Positions 1-13,400 of a stretch of DNA of 64,000 nt are shown here, one piece after another. Position numbers and translations under genes: made by a program. Within the stretch, counting starts at the first letter, position 1, and each line of letters begins with the position of its first letter. The stretch covers positions 6,895,162 through 6,959,161 of the forward strand of contig NC_086283.1 in assembly GCF_021018805.1 (NCBI RefSeq), given 5' to 3'. The notes beneath the pieces are model-generated. The model saw only the letters and a program-made list of their open reading frames with translations. It did no database searches and was not told the origin of the DNA. This stretch comes from Prinia subflava (lineage: Eukaryota; Chordata; Aves; Passeriformes; Cisticolidae).

Positions 1-1897
1 CGTCCCTTCCCGTTCCCGCACCCTTCCCGCACCCTTCCCGTCCCTTCCCTTCCCGCATCCCTTCCCTTCCCGCACCCTTCCCTTCCCTTCCCTTCCCTTC
101 CCTTCCCTTCCCTTCCCCTTCCCTTCCCTTCCCTTCCCTTCCTCCCTTCCCTTCCCTTCCTTCTCCTTCCCTTCCCTTCCCTTCCCTTCCCTTCCCTTCC
201 TTCCCTTCCCCTTCCCTTCCCTTCCCTTCCCTTCCTCCTTCCCTTCCCTTCCCTTCCCTTCCTTCCCTTCCCTTCCCTTCCCTTCCCTTCCCTTCCCTTC
301 CCTTCCCTTCCCTTCCCGCACCGCTTCCCTTCCCGCACCCTTCCCGCACCCTTCCGCACCCTTCCGCACCCTTTCCCGCACCCTTCCCGCACCCTTCCCC
401 TTCCGCCCTTCCCTTCCGCACCCTTCCCTTCCCGCACCCTTCCCTTCCCTTCCCGCACCTTCCCTTCCCTTCCCTTCCCTTCCCTCACCTTCCCGCACCC
501 TTCCCTTCCCTTCCCTTCCCGCACCCTTCCCTTCCCGCACCCTTCTCCTTCCCTTCCCTTCCCTTCTCCTCCTTCCCTTCCCTTCCGCACCCTTCCCTCT
601 CCTTCCCTCCCTTCCCTTCCCGCACCCTTCCCTCCTTCCCTTCCTCTCCCTTCCCTTCCCTTCCCTTCCCTTCCCTTCCTCCTCCTTCCCTTCCCTTCCC
701 TCCCTTCCTTCCCTTCCCTTCCCCTTCCCTTCCCTTCCCTTCCCTTCTCCCTTCCCCTTCCCTTCCGCTTCCCTTCCTTCCCCTTCCCTTCCCTTCCCTT
801 CCCTTCCCTTCCTTCCCTTCCCTTCCCTTCCCTTCCCTTCCCTTCCCTTCCCTTCCCTTCCCTTCCCTTCCCTTCCCTCTCCCTTCCCCCTTCCGCACCT
901 TCCCGCACCCTTCCCGCACCCTTCCGCACCCTTCCCGCACCCTTCCCGCACTCCCTTCCGCACCCTTCCCCGCACCCTTCCTTCCGCACCCTTCCCTCTT
1001 CCCGCACCCTTCCCTTCCCTTCCCTTCCGCACCCTTCCCTTCCCGCACCCTTCCCTTCCTTCCCTTCCTTCCCGCACCCTTCCCTTCCCGCACCCCTTCC
1101 CTTCCCTTCCCTTCCGCGACCCTTCCCGCACCTCTCCCTCTTCCCTTCCCTTCCCTTCCTTCCCTTCCCTTCCCTTCCCTTCCCTTCCCTTCCCTTCCCT
1201 TCCCTTCCCGCCTTCCCTTCCTTCCCTTCCCGCACCCTTCCCGCACCCTTCCCTTCCCTTCCCTTCCCGCATCTCCTTCCCTTCCCTTCCTTCCCTTCCC
1301 TTCCCCTTCCTTCCCTTCCCTTCCCTTCCTTCCCTTCCCTTCCCTTCCTTCCCTTCCCCTTCCCTTCCCTTCCCCTTCCCTTCCCTTCCCTTCCCTTCCC
1401 TTCCCTTCCCTTCCCTTCCCTTCCCTTCCCCTTCCCTTCCCTTCCCTTCCCTTCCCTTCCTTCCCTTCCCTTCCCTTCCCTTCCCTTCCCTTCCTTCCCT
1501 CCTTCCCTTCCCTTCCCTTCCCTTCCCTTCCCTTCCCTTCTCCCTTCCCTTCCTTCCTTCCCCTTCCCTCTTCCCCTTCCCTTCCCTTCCCCTTCCCCTT
1601 CCCCTTCCCCTTCCCCTTCCCTTCCCCTTCCCCTTCCCCTTCCCCTTCCCCTTCCCCTTCCCTTCCCCTTCCCCTTCCCCTTCCCCTTCCCCTTCCCTTC
1701 CCTTCCCTTCCCTCCCCTTCCCCTTCCCTTTCCCCTTCCTTCCTCTCCCTTCCCCTTCCCCTTCCTTCCCTTCCCCTTCCCCTTCCCCTTCCCCTTCCCC
1801 CTTCCCTTCCCCTTCCCCTTCCCCTTCCCCTTCCCCTTCCCTTCCCCTTCCCCTTCCCCTTCCCCTCCCTTCCCCTTCCCCTTCCCCTTCCCTTTCT
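1..1897. repeat. Long polypyrimidine minisatellite/microsatellite tract
   Basis: The + strand is almost entirely C and T for 1.9 kb and the tract continues past the left edge. Three zones can be seen. From 1 to about 1275, CTTCC pentamers are interrupted by many CCCGCACCC units, so that nearly every CpG sits in the same CCGCA context. From about 1275 to 1560 it is mainly CTTCC/TTCCC pentamers. From about 1560 to 1897 it becomes CCCCTT hexamers, ending abruptly at unique sequence (CTATGTAGAGG). The minus strand is pure purine with many G-runs, so triplex (H-DNA) and G-quadruplex formation is plausible. The long minus-strand open frame here encodes only Arg/Gly/Glu/Lys and is a by-product of the repeat. 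Exact copy number in an assembly should be treated cautiously. Confidence 0.97.
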
Positions 1898-4800
1898 ATG
1901 TAGAGGGGAAATTTGAGACAGAAATATGTACAAAGACTGTTGTGTTGAGTGAAACAGTAACTCACAGTTCGCAGTAATTTGTGAGGACTACTTTGGCACT
2001 TAAAAAAAGGCATTGCCTTTTAGTTTGATAGAAATTACTAACCCAGGAATTTACTCCTCTGATCTAGAGTAATGACTGCTGGGAGCTGGGTAACAAAGAT
2101 GTCTGTGTCTTTGTATGTGGAAGATTTTAGCCCACTCGATAATATGATTTCAACATATATTGACAAAACCTTCCAGGATAAAATGAAATTAAAATTCAGG
2201 GATGTAATTAAACAGAGAAATTAGAAATGCACCTGGGATTCAAGTAAGGGGGTTTTCTATGTCTAGGAAGAAACCTGATAGGTTTAATGGTAATTCCAGT
2301 TCAAAACAAAGGTGTTAGAAAAGCTTTTACTGGAGCTCTGCTGAAAGTCTTCCAAAATATGAAGAGTAACTGAAAACTCCATTTATGTGTTTATATTTGC
2401 TTGTCACTGTAGCAAAATTCCAGCTGCTGTGTGGCTTTATCACCCTGCACAGTGACTGGGGATGCCGTGAGTGCTTACATTGGTCATTTGCCATCAGATA
2501 GTATTGTTTTCTGCTGGCTTGTGATGATTGCTGCTATAAAATGAAGAATGTGGAAATTAGTAAAACAATGTCAAATCTGTATTGTCCTCTGGCAGCATAA
2601 ATGGTTATTCATCTGCAGGGAGCCCACTTATAGCTAATGATCTTTCCCTGCATTTCTTGACATGGCCTCTCAACTTTGGGAATTTTTGTGAAGATTTTTT
2701 GTCTTCTTTAGTTTTGCTCAGGGGTCTTTGAGGGGTGGGTAAGAGAAGGTATTCTTTTTAGGAGTATTTTGTACATTTATGTTGCTGCAGTTGTCTTGTC
2801 TCTATTTCCTAGAATAAGGCTAATGTCTTCATACCTGTGTGTTTATTTTTAGATCCCTGTTTCCATATTTAGTAAATGCAGTTCTCAGTATTGCAGAAAA
2901 AGATGCCATTTATTTGTGTATCTAAATATATAGAATTAGAAGTCCATAATAGTGTATAAATAAGTATCTCAATTCCCAGGCAGGCTCAACTCCCTGTGCA
3001 GTTAGCTGCACCCTCGCCCTCCCTCTGGGTATACCATTTTGTGCTCCTAAAAGAAATGTATACTGTGCCATTTTAGGGGACATTCTCCAGTGACTTCCTC
3101 CACACAGCTTCCATCACTGCTGCTGCCAGATCCCACTTGTTGTGTCTGCTGAAAGCAGGCGTGGCAGCTGCCCTCTGGGAACTGCATCTGTGGGAAACAA
3201 GGCATCAGTCCATGACAAAACTAGCAGGAAGAGAGGCAGGAGTGAGATATGGGAAGCAGGGGGGTCTGAAATTCCAGAGGAGATGGAAATTGATTAGGTA
3301 AAATCTCACACTCTTTGATACATTTAATATTTTTGCATGGGTCAGCAGTAATCAGGTGTTAACAGCACAACTCCAGGTCAGCTTGTCAATAGGCCAGCTA
3401 GAATTGTAAATCTTTTCAGGGAAAAGGCAGGGAGTTAAATATATACTGAAATAATAAAGTAACTTTAAATTTAAATGGCTAAGCTGAAAAACTTGTACTT
3501 GAGCAGAAAGCTTATGCTTATGATAAGTCATAAGCTTCCAGGAAAATTTGGCCTTGTAGAACAGGGAGCATAATGAAGAATAGTTTAATTTTTGCTGTTT
3601 CTATTTCATAAGGTTTACAGATATTCCTTGTGTGAGGAGTGTACTTGTGAGGCTTCAAAGTGTTCCTATGTGTAATATAAATATTTCGGGTTTTGTTTCC
3701 TCTTTAGAAACTGGTTGGAAGATTGTGCTGTTTTATTTAGCTCTTCCACTGGCAGGACCCAGCTGGAAGGTCTGCCATCAAAATTTCATCCTGGATTATA
3801 TCAGTTTCTGGTTGTTTTTTGGGGGAAAGGAAAGGGGATGATCTTAAGATGTATATAGATTTTGTGAACAGACTGAGTCCTTCTACAGGCAGCACAAAGT
3901 CTACTTTAGGCTCAAGTTGCTGATATTACTTTACCGTAAAGTGGGTGCAGATGTTATTGGTGAACAGAGGAACATTGGAAGCCTTTCAAAGGAAATGCAC
4001 TTAAGGAGGGATTTGAAGGAGGAAGTGGCGGGTGCTTTTCACGTGAGAGGTTGTGATGAGATGTTTATACTCAATCCATAAATGACAGGATGACATTCAG
4101 GACAGTGTCACCAAACAAATCATAGGATATTTGATCTGCAAGTGTCAAGCCTGAAAAGTCCCTTGGCTGCTTGTGATAATTTCACTGAGAATTCTTATAG
4201 AAGTTAATCTTAAATGTTTGGTCTCCTTTGGAAGGAGGATTAACAGTGCTCCTAGGAGTATCAAAGTAGAAGACATACTCAGTTGGACAGGAATCTTGAT
4301 TAACAAGTCTACAGTCGCAGAGAGTGAGAAAGAAACTAAAGATAGTGGTTGATGCCAATGCTGCTCTTCTTGCAGAGAGGTCAATGATTCATGTTATATG
4401 AAACCTTTTGTATGAAATTAATTTCAAAGATAGCACTGGGGAAATGGAGACCCCTTTAATGTGAAGATGATGGTATTCCCAGTGTTCCTCAGAGCAATCA
4501 GGAGCTTCTTGAAGCTGAATTTGGATGATTTTGCCTTATAGAAGTATGACAGCACTACTTTAAACTTCCTTAGAAGTAAGTGCATCTTTCGCTAATGATT
4601 AATTAGCTAAAGAAAAATACACAGCCTTATTGAAGGAATAAAATAAAATGTAAGAGGAAGTAAGGAATTGGAACAGTTAACTGGAGACTCTGGTCAAATC
4701 CATTCTTCCCTCCTCTCCCATGTCCCACTGTTTACTTTAACTGCACCCCACCACAATGTTCAGTTCAGTGTGCATAAATTTATAGGGTGTCTCTTCTCTA

Positions 4801-7800
4801 TTTTTAATACACAGATGTATCCAAACACACTTTCACAGAAGGAGGAATTTGTTCTTACAAATGCTTTTAACATTAGTAGAAGCCTACTTCTCTGTCCTTT
4901 AATTGCCTTGAGACTCTCCAGACTGGGTCAGATCCCCGTCTCCTATCAGTTTTCTACTGACCACTCAGCCAAGTGAGTTACTGCAGGCTCATGCAAACAG
5001 AAGAACTGTGGGACAGGGCCTTTTGGTTCTCTGCATGTACCCTGCTGTGTTGATGATTAGCCTTCTTAAAATCAAGAGAGATGAGATAAGAGCAATAAGT
5101 TCTGCTAGCACAGCCAAGTTGTGTATAGACATTGGGTGATCCACTCCTCTTAAATCACTGCCTGATTTCTTCAATTACCCAAAAGCCAAACCCAAAAACT
5201 ATCTATGGCCAAAATATTTTGCTTCCTAAAAAAAGCCAGACATATGCAGATTTGTGGCAGTTTTTGCTGTTATGATTTTAAGGTGATGTCTTCTGAGTAG
5301 CTGCCATTTCTCCTTGCTGTCAGAGCAGACTAGTACTTCAGCCTGTTGCTGCTGGCACTGTGCCTTGTTGCAGGAATAGTTTATTTGTATAGGTTTCTGA
5401 TTCTTCATATGTTGGAGACCTAATGCATTTTATTCATTCTTCTTCTGTCTGAAGGTAGCCAGTTCTCATTCTCCTTTTATAGTCTGCATGTAGTTAACAG
5501 CTACCAACTGCTCTTGTGGAATGAGGACGAGGGTTTGTATTAATTCTCTCCTCTGTTACTGCAAAGAGCTCTCTGGGTCTGTGCCAGCTTCTTCAGTGCT
5601 ATCCCACTGTGATCCCATCACTTGTGTTTCAGACCCCTCAGTCTCTCCTTCGCTATCTAATTCTATGCACTTGCTTTCCAGCAGGCTCTCTCAACAACAT
5701 GATACCAAAGAGCGAAGCTAACACCCTCCACGCTGGGTTTTTTTAGGAAGACTTGAAAGAGCCCCTCCTGCATTGGCAGGCTGGCATCTGAAAAGAGGGA
5801 ATGTTGGCAGCTTTCTCTTGGATTGGCCATTCTGGAGAAAGTAGCTTCATCTCTTAATTTTTATGCCTTTTACAGTCTCCTGTGTACAGAGTTTTACTTC
5901 CTTTCTTGGTGGAATAGATTAAGAGCTGTTGATTAGGCAGAGACTGCATCACAGCTGGTTGAAAATCAAAGGTCAAGATTTTCAAAATGTTGAGGACGAT
6001 GAATAACCAGCATGCTTCCTTTGTAATTGTCTGAGCTGCTGGAACACAGAATGTATGTAATTTGGACCATTTACTCGCATTCCCAGATATGACCTTTTGA
6101 GCTAACTTTAGGTACTTCTGGAAAAAAATCTTGGCCAACTGTCAACAACATAATCAACATGCAGAGAAGCTAGTTCTAAGTAGACCACCCTGAAATAGTT
6201 CTGCTTTTGCTGGCAATTTATATCGTTCCCCCCTGGATTTCTCCCCTGAGGAGAATATCCGGTTGGATTTATTGTGGCTTCACCACAAATATGGTAGCAA
6301 AGTTCCCTCTAAATTTTCTCATGAGGAAGGAATCAGATACAAATGAGAAAATGAGGTGTTACAGATAGCATACAGTTTGTTTATAACCTTTTTCTTGAAA
6401 GAAAACATCTACCACCACCTTTAAGCCTTACTTTTTGGATTCTTTATCCTGCAGGATCAGTAAAGCTCTGCTGAGCAAAGATATTAATAAAGAATCAATA
6501 ACATATATTCTGGCCCTACACAGCGAATTTGGAAAGCTGTGTATCTCAGTTGCAGTGGACAGAAAAAATATTTTTAGAAGACATTTAGGCTTCTGTGTTG
6601 CAGCTGGGAGCTGCTTACCTTATTTTATGGAAGACAGAGGAGCATTGAATTCCTAGCAAACCCACAGGATGCCTCTCAGTACAGATATTTCTGATGCTTT
6701 AGAGCAGGGGTGCTCCAATGGGCACTCTGGCATGGGTGAGGATTTTAAGCACAGCTTGCCCAGATTTCACTGAGGACTCAAACTGATGTGTGGGAAATTT
6801 TTTGGTATTATTAGTACTTATTGCCAGACCTTACGGGTCTCCCAGGGGGCAGCTGCAGCTCACTGCCTCACTCCCCAGCTGGGGAGGTGACAGGTAGTAC
6901 TTTTTCAGGAACTATCCTCAGTAAAACTAACAACTGGCCTTGAGCCTCCTCTGTTTGGGGACCCTTCCTGTGGGTCACAGTTGGGAATGTACCAATATTA
7001 GTTTCTCAGGGGTTACAAAGACTTGTACCCTTTTGCTAAATGGTGATAAGTTTTGTAGGTTTTATATTCTGAAATAAAAATTTAAACTCTATCTTCCAAA
7101 GGTTTAAACCAGCAGTGGCCTATTCACTTTTTGGTATCATGCAGAGGCATTAGTATTAAGTGTTGAGGAGCAATACACAACCTTTTCTTTACTGCTGGAT
7201 GGTAAGTATATATTAAATAAAACCAGTGATGGAAAAGTTGAGAGTTAAGTGACTGGTATTTGGTGCTAACACTGAAGAAATCATTGATGAAAATAAGGAG
7301 GTACGCAAAGAAAACTTTAATAAACCCCATGATAATGAAGTTTAGTACCAGTATGATGCATATTCATACACTATACTTTGTGAACCTCTAGTGCTAACCA
7401 CTCACAGACAGAAAAAAATCCCATTAGTAGAATGTGAAGAATTACTTTCAGTTCTGATAGAAATTGCACCTCATGTGCAAAATATCTTAAAAATAGATAT
7501 ATGTGGGAAAACAGTGTTATTTGCACTAAATGTTTTACAATAGTCCAGGTGAAAAAAATAATTACTTTGTGCTGTAAGGATACCTGAGTTTAACAAGAAA
7601 ATCACATTAAATGTTGCCTTCAATTAAATTTGTCTCCCAGACCCATGTACAACTTTGTTAACTGCTTTTTACATTTCTTCTAACCTCTGATTAACCAAGA
7701 ATCCATTTTGGTGTCTTTTGCTTTCACAAAACATCAATTCCTAATTTACTTCACAATTTCATTCTTGTTTCTCTTCTACTGATTTACAGCTTAGTTATAG

Positions 7801-9616
7801 TAGCAAACCCTTTTTTGTTCCTGTTTATTTCAGTTCAAATACTGTGATGGATGTCGCAGGTTCTTGGCACTCTACATACAGAAAACAGACAAGGATCTTT
7901 GCAGGAATGCATATCCCCATGTAGGACACTTTTGGTAATGTGATTCAGGTGCATATATTCGTAAGATAGGAGTGTAAGAGGAAGACATTCTGTTGGCTAA
8001 TGCTTTTTGCTGGCTTGGTAGGACCATGATGGTTTCCCTACTTGTTAAATTGTTAGCTGGTCTTTGAAAGGAATGCATACTCATCATTCCAGAGGAGAAA
8101 AGGAGGAACCTGGATTGTCTCATAATGAGGAGCAGTGCAGGGAGTAGGGTGAAATATTGAGGCACACACTTCAAGTCAGCAGATAGATTTAGCTGAAGCA
8201 GTGTTTTAAATTCACAGTTGGCTACAGATTATTTGAGAGTCTTGCCCCAAAGACTGAAAATACCAAAAGGCTCCTGAATAAAATGTATCTGGAGAAGAAG
8301 AACTATTCAGGATACTGGTTGCTGTTTGGTTCAAAGACACATTATTAGTAGGTCATTACTGCATTTTCCGGTATAGGCAATTGCGCTCTTGGAGGCATTT
8401 CTATTTGTATACCCTCTAGGACCACAAGTTTTCCTTAGTGAAGTTTGATTGTTCTTCCTTAAATGTAAGGAAGAACAAAATACGTTGAAATTGTAGGCCC
8501 TTTAGGAGGAATAATCTATTTCTTATTTTCAGGGAGTTGGGCTCACTTAGGACAGGTCTGAATAGATTTTGTGAATCTAGGAATGAGATGGATTTATAGA
8601 TACTTTATTTTGCTTAATTTCTTCCTACAAGATGATTTTTACCACCTTTAGATAAGATCTTTGTACGGAATAAATTTCATTCCTACCTAAATTTAGATTT
8701 CAATTTGTTAGCATTTCCTTGTATTGAGTATAAATTAGAGAAATGAATCAATCAGTATTAATTTTCTGTTTCCTAGCACCATAGGTAGCTCTAACACAAT
8801 AGTGGGACAATGAATGGCTATTTCCCTGTAGTTTCTTGAGATCTCAGGGCTGTTCTGTAATCTCCTTGAGGTTTAACATGCATTTACTAACAGCGTAAGT
8901 CCTAGCCACAAAGGATATGATTAAAAAGTGCTGAAAGAAATGTTGATATTTAATTTCCTTTACATTAGCAGAGGCATTCCAAAAAGAAATAAGAGTTCAG
9001 AGACTGAACAAGCAAAAGGGAGAGATGGGGAAAAGCTTCCGTTTTCTACTGTGCATTTTATTTTACTTAAGGGAATGTGATTTTACTTATGCATGAGGAG
9101 CGAGAAGGCAGTGGTACCTCTCTGCAGGATCCTGGAGTAATTGTGCCCTGTTCCTGGGTATGTCATTGCCAGAAAAGTCAGTGGCAAACTCATTTTATTG
9201 CTTTTATCTGAATTCTCTCCAGCTGTGGTCTGAATCAAGCTTGGCTAAGCAATAGGCAATATGATATCTACATGTGTTAGCCAAAGCAGTAAAAGCTGAT
9301 AGGAATGAGTTAATACAGCAGGAGTGGATAATGCAGGTGAAATTGAGGTCTCTGGTGTGTGACCCCTGTCAGAGTTGACAGTGGCAGCTAAATCCTAGCT
9401 GCCCCAGCTGGCCGACCTACCTTATTGTTTTTTTTAAAGATTGCTGCTCCTGTGGCAGAAGTGATGGAGCTGCTGTACATGCTCCTCAGCAGCAGTGCAT
9501 TGCTCAGTATTTCACCATAACCTAAAACCAATGACACTTTACCTTGATATATTGTGCACTGCGGCATCAGTGGAGCTGATGTGTTGCCTGCCATGGTCTC
9601 TCTGCCATTGGTGTAG
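1898..9616. other. Intergenic DNA, no gene recognised
   Basis: This is AT-rich sequence with many short chance open frames (all about 100 codons or less) on both strands. None has recognisable domains, good splice context plus homology, or a CpG island. The only structured element I could support is the hairpin at 8449-8478. I cannot exclude old, highly diverged repeats or noncoding RNA exons. Confidence 0.6.
8449..8478. repeat. Perfect 13-bp inverted repeat (hairpin)
   Basis: TTGTTCTTCCTTA at 8449-8461 is followed by the 4-nt loop AATG and its exact reverse complement at 8466-8478. The stem is perfect but short; it does not extend usefully beyond 13 bp, so it is not a convincing pre-microRNA. 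The function is unknown. Confidence 0.85.
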
Positions 9617-9621
9617 CAGGT

Positions 9622-10410
9622 TGTCTTGGTTTAAAGACAGATATCTGCTAGGAAGGGGCAGGACCTCCCTAGAGATGGAGAATTCAAATCCCCTCCCTCC
9701 AAATTATTCCAATTAAAAGGAAAATTAAAGGAGCTTTCAGGCAGAGTTATGGGGGTAGGAATAACAGTTATTTACTAATATATATGACAAAACTACAAAC
9801 AAACAACAACTACAGCATCAATAATAAACAGAACCAAGAACCTTGAGGGCTTTCTTTTACAAAAGCCCAGAGCAGTTTGATCTGGATGCCCCTGCAGGAC
9901 TCTGAGAGGCCGAACTGGAAGGAAGGAAAAGTCCCGGGCTGGTGGATGAGATGAGGAGCTCTGCGCTGGCAGCTGGAGGCAGGGGTGTCCCGGCAGGGCT
10001 GGGCAGTGCAGGGCTACAGAGTAGCAGGAGAGCCTCAAAGGTCCGAAGAAGCAGCGGCGGTGGGGGGAGAGGCTGGAGAAAGCGAGTTCAGGATTCCCGG
10101 GTACACGAACAGATGACGATAGATTTCCCAGGACGAGGCAGAGGCAGAGGGCAGCCTGACCGTCCTCCTCGGCGGTGAGAGCAAGAGTGCCTCCCCCTCC
10201 CCCAGATCTGTCTTTTTTGCCTTCCCCAAGGCTCATCATCTCTCCCCTCTGAGGGACACTCCCAGGGACTCAAAAACAATAGGTGTAGCTTCGTGCTGCC
10301 ATATCCCTCAAGCACTCTTTTTGTTCTGACTAAGTAGTCATTAAGGCTTCTTGGAAACTTATGGGAAAAAATTCTGTGAGAAGAAAAAAAACCAAATCTA
10401 ACCCCCAACA
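9622..10410. mobile_element. ERVL-like solo LTR with 5-bp target duplication
   Basis: The 789-bp element begins TGTCTTGGTTT and ends CCCCCAACA, giving the canonical TG...CA LTR termini. It is flanked directly by the 5-bp repeat CAGGT (9617-9621 and 10411-10415). Five-base target duplications are typical of class III (ERVL-type) endogenous retroviruses. From memory, the TGTCTTGGTTT end and the following AGACAG...CTGCTAGGAAGG resemble LTRs frequent in passerine and other neoavian genomes. There is no internal gag/pol/env sequence beside it, so it is a solo LTR left by recombination. The centre (about 9900-10230) is GC-rich and gives open frames up to 148 codons, which I regard as non-coding. 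Orientation is unsettled; TGTCTTGG may be the 3' end of the LTR as usually written, which would place it on the minus strand. Confidence 0.85.
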
Positions 10411-10415
10411 CAGGT

Positions 10416-13400
10416 TTTGACAAAGGTACAGAGAGGATTCAAGGGGTAGCTTTTGGATGTCATTTCTATACATGGTACCATAGTATTGAGCTGGGAAAAT
10501 GTAAACTGTAGGAAGAGGAGAAATATAAATTCCCTATTAGTGCCATATTAGAATATTAGAGCAGTCTCACATTTTCACAAGGCTCCTTACTATCTTCAAC
10601 TTTGAACTGTAGCTTGACAGTTTGAAATTTTATAGTGGAATTCCACCTGAATCTTGGTTTCCAAAGGCAACTGGTAAGGCTATTAATTTATCAGCTTCTT
10701 TGCCATTTGCTTGACTTCATCACAAGAGTTCACAGCATTTTACAAGGATACCAATTGTAGGTCCTAGCTCCAAAGGGAGCAATAAACAAGCAGACCATGA
10801 CACACCATTAAATCAAGGGATGGATGCAAATCTTTTTCAACAGCATGGTAGATAGCTTGCCACATTACTTGAATGAGGAATTCTGTGGCTGGAGAGGAGC
10901 TCAGGCAAACTCAAGAGGGAATGCCCTGACCCTACCAATCTACAGATTTACAGTTTCAAGTAAGCCATCTGAAGACACATTGTCTGAGACATGCAGTAAA
11001 AAAAGGGGACCCCAGGCCAGAGCAGGACAAAAGATCACCAAAAATATGGCTTGCATTTCTTGTACCTAGGTTTCATAAAGCTCTAGGGATCCCAGAAGTT
11101 GAAGACTCCACAAGAAAATGAGGACTATTTTTCCTTCACCCTCAGGAAGTAGGACAGAAAGTACCTCCTTGCAATTCTTCCCAAGAGAGTGAGTCTCCAC
11201 TTCTGGTCAGTGGAGACACAGAAGAACAGAATCAAATAAGGTTAGACAGCAGAGAGAGGGTGAGACCCTCAAGAGTCATAATGCTCTGAACGGCAGCCTA
11301 AGTATGGAATTTATTTTGCATTCCTTGGAGGTGTACAGAGATTTTAGCAGTGCTGTTTTTTGCCTTTGAAATTGAGCAAGACTAAGCTAAATGCAGAATA
11401 TGTGAGATCCAGTCCAATATGCAGAACTACTGGGGTTAGTGTGGGAAAGCTAAATATAGACAGTGCCTCTAATCAGAGTTGGAAGGCCAGGGATGGAGCG
11501 GCATGGCACACAAGATGCAGAAAGACATTCAATTAACCTTAAATCAAATTCAAGGTTTCAGTCTGTGCTGCTTTGCTGGCTGAGTGTGTGCGTCAAAGTA
11601 CCCATGGTATTTTGGTGAGGGCATTGCGATCTGTTGAGATTTTCACAGCCCGCATCTAAAATCTATTTTTAGACTTCAGCTCTTAAAGGAGAAAAAAAAA
11701 AGGGCAAGCTAGGGTAATTTTCTAACAAAGTCATAGAAAAATATTCATCGCTAGGCTGACAACCTTAATGGCCAGTTACGGATGAGCTACAAACCCTGGA
11801 AAATGGGGCTTATAATGGAAACTGCAATTCAACCATGTAACAATAGCATTGCAGATGGGATATGGTAACACACAGCCATTCCCTGCCTGACTGAACTGTA
11901 TGTCTCAGAGTTCTGAGGGATTTACCCACTCTGTACCTATCCACTCTGAGCTGGAAGGGAATCAGCAAACATCTCCTTAGATGCTAAGCTTCAAAAAAGT
12001 CAGCATATTGAATAGTACCATGACTGATTTCAGGCCTGGAAATAGGAGAAGGACATTTGGAAGAGACTGTAAATGGCTGGCAAACTGAGGAATAGCTTGC
12101 TAGGAGAGAGAGGAAAGGAGTGGGGAAAGAAGCATCACTTCAGTGGCTTTAACTGTGCCTGTAAAAAGGGACAGATGTTTCCTATTGGAGCATCCCCTTA
12201 TAAAACAGCTTCATCCCTGCAAAGCAGCACACTGCTGCTTCTATATATAACTGCAGCATAACACAACATAGCTGAGGGTTTACAGAAGCTTGTTTACTTG
12301 TGAAACATTAGGGACAAAATCAGATAGCTCAGAGCAGGTGTGATGTCTCTTGATAAGCACCCAGTATTTCCATGTACAGACTCTGGTTTTGTCTACCTTC
12401 ACAGAAGGTGCTGTTACATTCCTGCAGCCAGTGATGGTTGTCAGTTCTGATAGCTACTTTTTGCATTTATGTAAAAGCATCCAGAAGGTTGAGCTTTAGG
12501 CCATCCAAGGCCAGATAATTGAGGGCTAATGTAGTCTCCATATCCTTAAGTCTGTTTCTACGCACAAGTGCATTATGGTGTTTCATTACCAGATCATATA
12601 ACAGTGTGATGTGACAATGTGACACACTATTCAGCAAAACAGGAAATGTTGAGAAACCTTTCTGTGTTATTCACATCAGCAGCTTTCAACAAAAAAAATG
12701 GCATGCCCTCCATGATGGAATGAGTACAGATGCATCAGTATTCCTCATAAAGCATCACTCTTTTCATTATGGTAATGACAGATTTTGCATGCTTAACCTA
12801 TCACTCATAAAAAGAGTATATTTGTTTCCATAGAACCAGATTGTTCTCCCCCCATATGTACTCAAGTAAGTGAGACAATTCCAGGATTAAGTGTCTCAGT
12901 AATGTCAGTAGGATTAAAGCGAACATTTTTCAGAAGTGACTGGGATTTGTTAAAAGCCTCTTTCTTAAAAGTGTTATTTTTGATGCATTCCAACAAGTAC
13001 AGTTTTTCACTATGTTCATTGCATACTGCAGTGCCTCAGCTGCAAAATATGGATCCAGATTCATAGCTGGACCAAAACCTCAGGTCTTCTGCCCTTCACA
13101 GAAACAAAATAATTTGTTTTGTGACAGCCAGGCTCCCTAGGAGCAGGACTTAGTATCAGGAGATAAGGACTCTTTTTCCAGATATACTCTCAGGTACATA
13201 ATTTCACTTATATTTCAGTTTCACTATTTCTGACAAAGAGGTTAGATAAACTTTTGTACGTGGTGAAAGAGAATCATATCTGTAGGATACATAAAGCATA
13301 TTAGCATATCTACATTCAAAGAGTTATTTGATAATATAAAATACTACACTTAGGGATAAGAAAAAAATTTCCATGAGGACACTCTACCAACCTTATTAAA

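Noticed and set aside
485..1933. 482-codon minus-strand open frame rich in Arg, Gly, Glu and Lys
   Set aside because: It is only the translation of the pyrimidine repeat; stop codons cannot arise in most of the tract.
9388..9594. Minus-strand frame beginning in the strong Kozak context ACCATGG, with a GTAAAG donor-like site after 17 codons
   Set aside because: There is no recognisable protein, no CpG island or second exon, and the splice-like sites are at chance frequency.
9793..10423. Frames of 64-148 codons at 9793-10423
   Set aside because: They lie in the solo LTR and show no gag, pol or env motifs.
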